64,000 nucleotides of DNA from NCBI RefSeq assembly GCF_007489275.1, contig NZ_VLNR01000033.1:1-64000 (forward strand), in the 5' to 3' direction. This stretch comes from Aquimarina algiphila (GTDB lineage: Bacteria; Bacteroidota; Bacteroidia; Flavobacteriales; Flavobacteriaceae). The notes under the pieces were generated by a model. That model was not told where the DNA came from. It made no database searches and saw nothing but the letters and a program-made list of their open reading frames with translations. Shown here in pieces: positions 62,240-64,000 of this stretch (within the stretch, counting starts at the first letter, position 1; each line of letters opens with the position of its first letter). Both the position numbers and the translations under genes were made by a program.

Positions 62240-63901
62240 ATGACAGTAAAAACTATACCACTATCAGAAATCGTTTCTAACCATAACAATCCACGCACTA
62301 CATTCAATGAAGAATCCATTGAACAACTGGCACAAAGCATCAAACAAGATGGAGTCTTGCAAAACCTCATTGTGAAGCCAGTCGAAGGAGGATATGAAGT
62401 AGTAGTTGGTGGTCGAAGATTGCGCTCGCTTCGCTTGCTGCTTGAGCAAGGTGAGATCAATAGCAACTTTTCGGTTCCTGTGCGGATTCAGGATAATCAG
62501 CCAGATAATGACAATTTAAGAATTGCCGTTGTAGAAAATGTGCAGCGTGAACAAATGCACCCGCTCGATGAAGCCGAAGCATTCTTGAAATTAACCCAAG
62601 AAGGCGTTGATCTCAAAGAAGTGGCAGCTCAATCCGGTGTATCTATTTACTTTATGAAACGTCGTCTATTACTTGGTAATCTGATTGATGATTCAAAGAC
62701 TGCTTATCGGGAAGAAAAAATCAGTTTATCGGCTGCGGAAGCTTTGGCAATGGGCAATGCTGAAGATCAAAAATTGCTGTTAGAACGGCTAAATGATGGT
62801 TATGTGCTGAATCCGCACAAGATTAGAAATATGCTACTCTGTGATAAGCCCAGCGTTTCTATTGCTCTGTTTGACAAAGAAAAATACACTGGCTCTATTA
62901 CCGCCGATCTATTTGAAGCTGAAGATAACACCTATTTCGATGATGTGGGGCAGTTTAACGAATTACAGGACGAAGCCGTTGAGAAATTAATGCAAGATTT
63001 GGAAAACGACCCCGATGTGGACTGGGTAGGCATCGAACGTGACGATCATTTTGAGCATTGGCGTTATGACGAGGCAGAAGAAGGCGAAAATGGTGGTGTG
63101 ATGATTCATTACCGTCTGGACGGGAATGTGGAAATATACAGAGGACTGGTTGTCCGTGAGAACACGAAAACCCTTGATGATTCTAAACCCAAAGAACGCC
63201 CTGAATTTACTCAGAAAGCCTATGGTTATTTTGCGAATCAGAAAACTATTCTGGCGCAACAAGCCATTACGAAGAATATTCGCAAGGCAAAAGAAATCGA
63301 TGTGCTGCAACGTATCAATCTGTTCAGAGATGCTAATATTAAAACGCATCAGGCAATCAAATCCTTATCCGGTGAACAGAAAGACAGCGCAGAATGTGAA
63401 TTGCTTACACAAATCGAACAGGATTTAATGGAGTTTCTAGGTATAGAGCTGAAAGATCGCTGGTATGTGTTTGATAGTTGGGGAGTGAATCGTTCTGCAT
63501 ACTATGAAGCCGTAAAGTCACTAACTGACGAGCAACTAGATCAACTCTTTGTGTTACTGGTAGCCATCAGTTTCGGAAAAGAAGTAACAACACGTGAGGA
63601 AACCAGAGATAGCCTGTTTTATCTATTTGCCAATGATCTGGATATTACCCCACGTGATGGTTGGACTCCAAACGAGGAATTTTTCAAGCTGCATAAAAAA
63701 GACCAGTTACTTGCCATAGCAGAAGCGTGCGGTGCATCCATTGGTAAGCAATTATATAAACTCAAACGCAAAGATTTGATTGCTGAATTGGTTGCATATT
63801 ATGCCAATAGCAACCCCTTACAGAATGAAGCGCAACAAGCATTGAAAGACTCATTCTGTCCGCGTTTGATGCAGTTTGAAGCCGAAGCATCCGAGGCATA
63901 A
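62240..63901 (+). CDS. ParB-like protein 2
   Basis: 553 residues, full-length paralogue of the 54,590 protein: SNHNNPRTTFNEESIEQLAQ, VVGGRRLRSLRLLLEQGEI, ENVQREQMHPLDEAEAF, QSGVSIYFMKRRLLLGNLIDD. The C-terminal half also aligns (SLFYLFANDLDITPRDGW, KRKDLIAELVAYY). In contrast to copy 1 it has no nested hairpin leader and has an AAGGAG 8-9 nt before the ATG. No ParA gene in the window. Confidence 0.9.
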   Translation: MTVKTIPLSEIVSNHNNPRTTFNEESIEQLAQSIKQDGVLQNLIVKPVEGGYEVVVGGRRLRSLRLLLEQGEINSNFSVPVRIQDNQPDNDNLRIAVVENVQREQMHPLDEAEAFLKLTQEGVDLKEVAAQSGVSIYFMKRRLLLGNLIDDSKTAYREEKISLSAAEALAMGNAEDQKLLLERLNDGYVLNPHKIRNMLLCDKPSVSIALFDKEKYTGSITADLFEAEDNTYFDDVGQFNELQDEAVEKLMQDLENDPDVDWVGIERDDHFEHWRYDEAEEGENGGVMIHYRLDGNVEIYRGLVVRENTKTLDDSKPKERPEFTQKAYGYFANQKTILAQQAITKNIRKAKEIDVLQRINLFRDANIKTHQAIKSLSGEQKDSAECELLTQIEQDLMEFLGIELKDRWYVFDSWGVNRSAYYEAVKSLTDEQLDQLFVLLVAISFGKEVTTREETRDSLFYLFANDLDITPRDGWTPNEEFFKLHKKDQLLAIAEACGASIGKQLYKLKRKDLIAELVAYYANSNPLQNEAQQALKDSFCPRLMQFEAEASEA

Positions 63902-63911
63902 ACTACTTCAC

Positions 63912-63940
63912 AGGTGAGGGCGTAACCTATGCCTTCACCT
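63912..63940 (+). terminator. Terminator-like hairpin, family T3 copy 3
   Basis: AGGTGAGGGC, loop of nine bases, GCCTTCACCT: 10 pairs, then ATTTTTT (63951-63957). Follows parB-like 2. The last 60 bp of the window show no gene start. Confidence 0.7.
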
Positions 63941-64000
63941 CAACACTACCATTTTTTAACAACCCCTATGTGAATGCGTTTTGGTGGCAAATGTAGCGCC

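Larger units (their letters stand above)
42589..64000. mobile_element. Integrated mobile element (left part; right end outside the window)
   Basis: From the tRNA-like fragment onward the window changes character: tyrosine integrase, antirestriction protein, excisionase-like HTH, toxin-antitoxin pair, SSB, two ParB-like proteins and many short unknown genes, all with base composition visibly less AT-rich than the chromosome to the left. No transfer (relaxase, coupling protein, VirB4-like), replication-initiation or phage structural genes were recognised here. It may be an ICE, an integrative mobilisable element or an integrated plasmid. Confidence 0.85.

Noticed and set aside
42589-64000. CRISPR array or cas genes
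   Set aside because: No regularly spaced repeats of the right length were seen.

Overview
The window comes from a marine-type member of the Flavobacteriaceae (Bacteroidota). This rests on the gene set (alternative complex III genes followed by a caa3/aa3-type oxidase, a SPOR protein, a MaeB-type malic enzyme), on AT-rich intergenic DNA, on starts that mostly lack Shine-Dalgarno sequences, and on promoters of the TAnnTTTG type. The species cannot be named from the sequence alone.

Positions 1-42,580 are ordinary chromosome. From the left: malic enzyme (145-2454, minus). Then a trehalose cluster: a GH15 hydrolase, a fused trehalose-6-phosphate synthase/phosphatase, a GH37 trehalase lipoprotein and a sodium:solute symporter; the first two genes sit between imperfect direct repeats that contain a trehalase 3-prime end. 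Next come queG, a sigma-like protein with a C-terminal membrane anchor, a cytochrome P450 and ruvB. A GntR-controlled catabolic operon (15.2-21.2 kb, plus) carries a tartrate/D-malate-type dehydrogenase, a cyclase, a four-carbon acid sugar kinase, an MFS transporter and a Gfo/Idh oxidoreductase. A long minus-strand respiratory operon (33.1 down to 21.3 kb) encodes ActA-F followed by cytochrome oxidase subunits II and I. Then a SPOR protein, the rimP-nusA-infB operon (minus) with a terminator-like hairpin at the very start of rimP, a universal stress protein, a GH29 fucosidase and an NTF2-like secreted protein.

From about 42,589 to the right edge lies an integrated mobile element whose right end is outside the window. 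Its left edge is a tRNA-3-prime-like sequence backed by a minus-strand terminator, followed by a tyrosine integrase. Cargo in the window: an ArdB/KlcA antirestriction protein, a protein with a HELLGH motif, a membrane protein with Gly-rich repeats (DUF4230-like), an excisionase-like HTH protein, a J-domain protein, three members of a small unnamed protein family, a membrane protein with a textbook C2H2 zinc finger, a Phd/RelE-type toxin-antitoxin pair, two full-length ParB-like paralogues, a single-stranded DNA-binding protein, a pentapeptide-repeat membrane protein and many unknowns. No relaxase, coupling protein, VirB4-like ATPase, ParA or replication initiator was recognised in the visible part, so I cannot say whether it is conjugative, mobilisable or phage-related.

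The most interesting part of the element is its RNA-level organisation. Three long nested hairpins (49,185-49,319; 50,458-50,578; 54,451-54,569), with a possible fourth at 44,034-44,181, lie directly ahead of start codons. Their outer stems differ in sequence but still pair, while inner motifs are shared. The element also reuses terminator-like hairpins with conserved loops (three families), and it mixes genes without Shine-Dalgarno sequences with genes that have strong ones. Together this suggests a mosaic element with its own post-transcriptional control layer. That is an inference from sequence and needs covariation analysis and transcript data.
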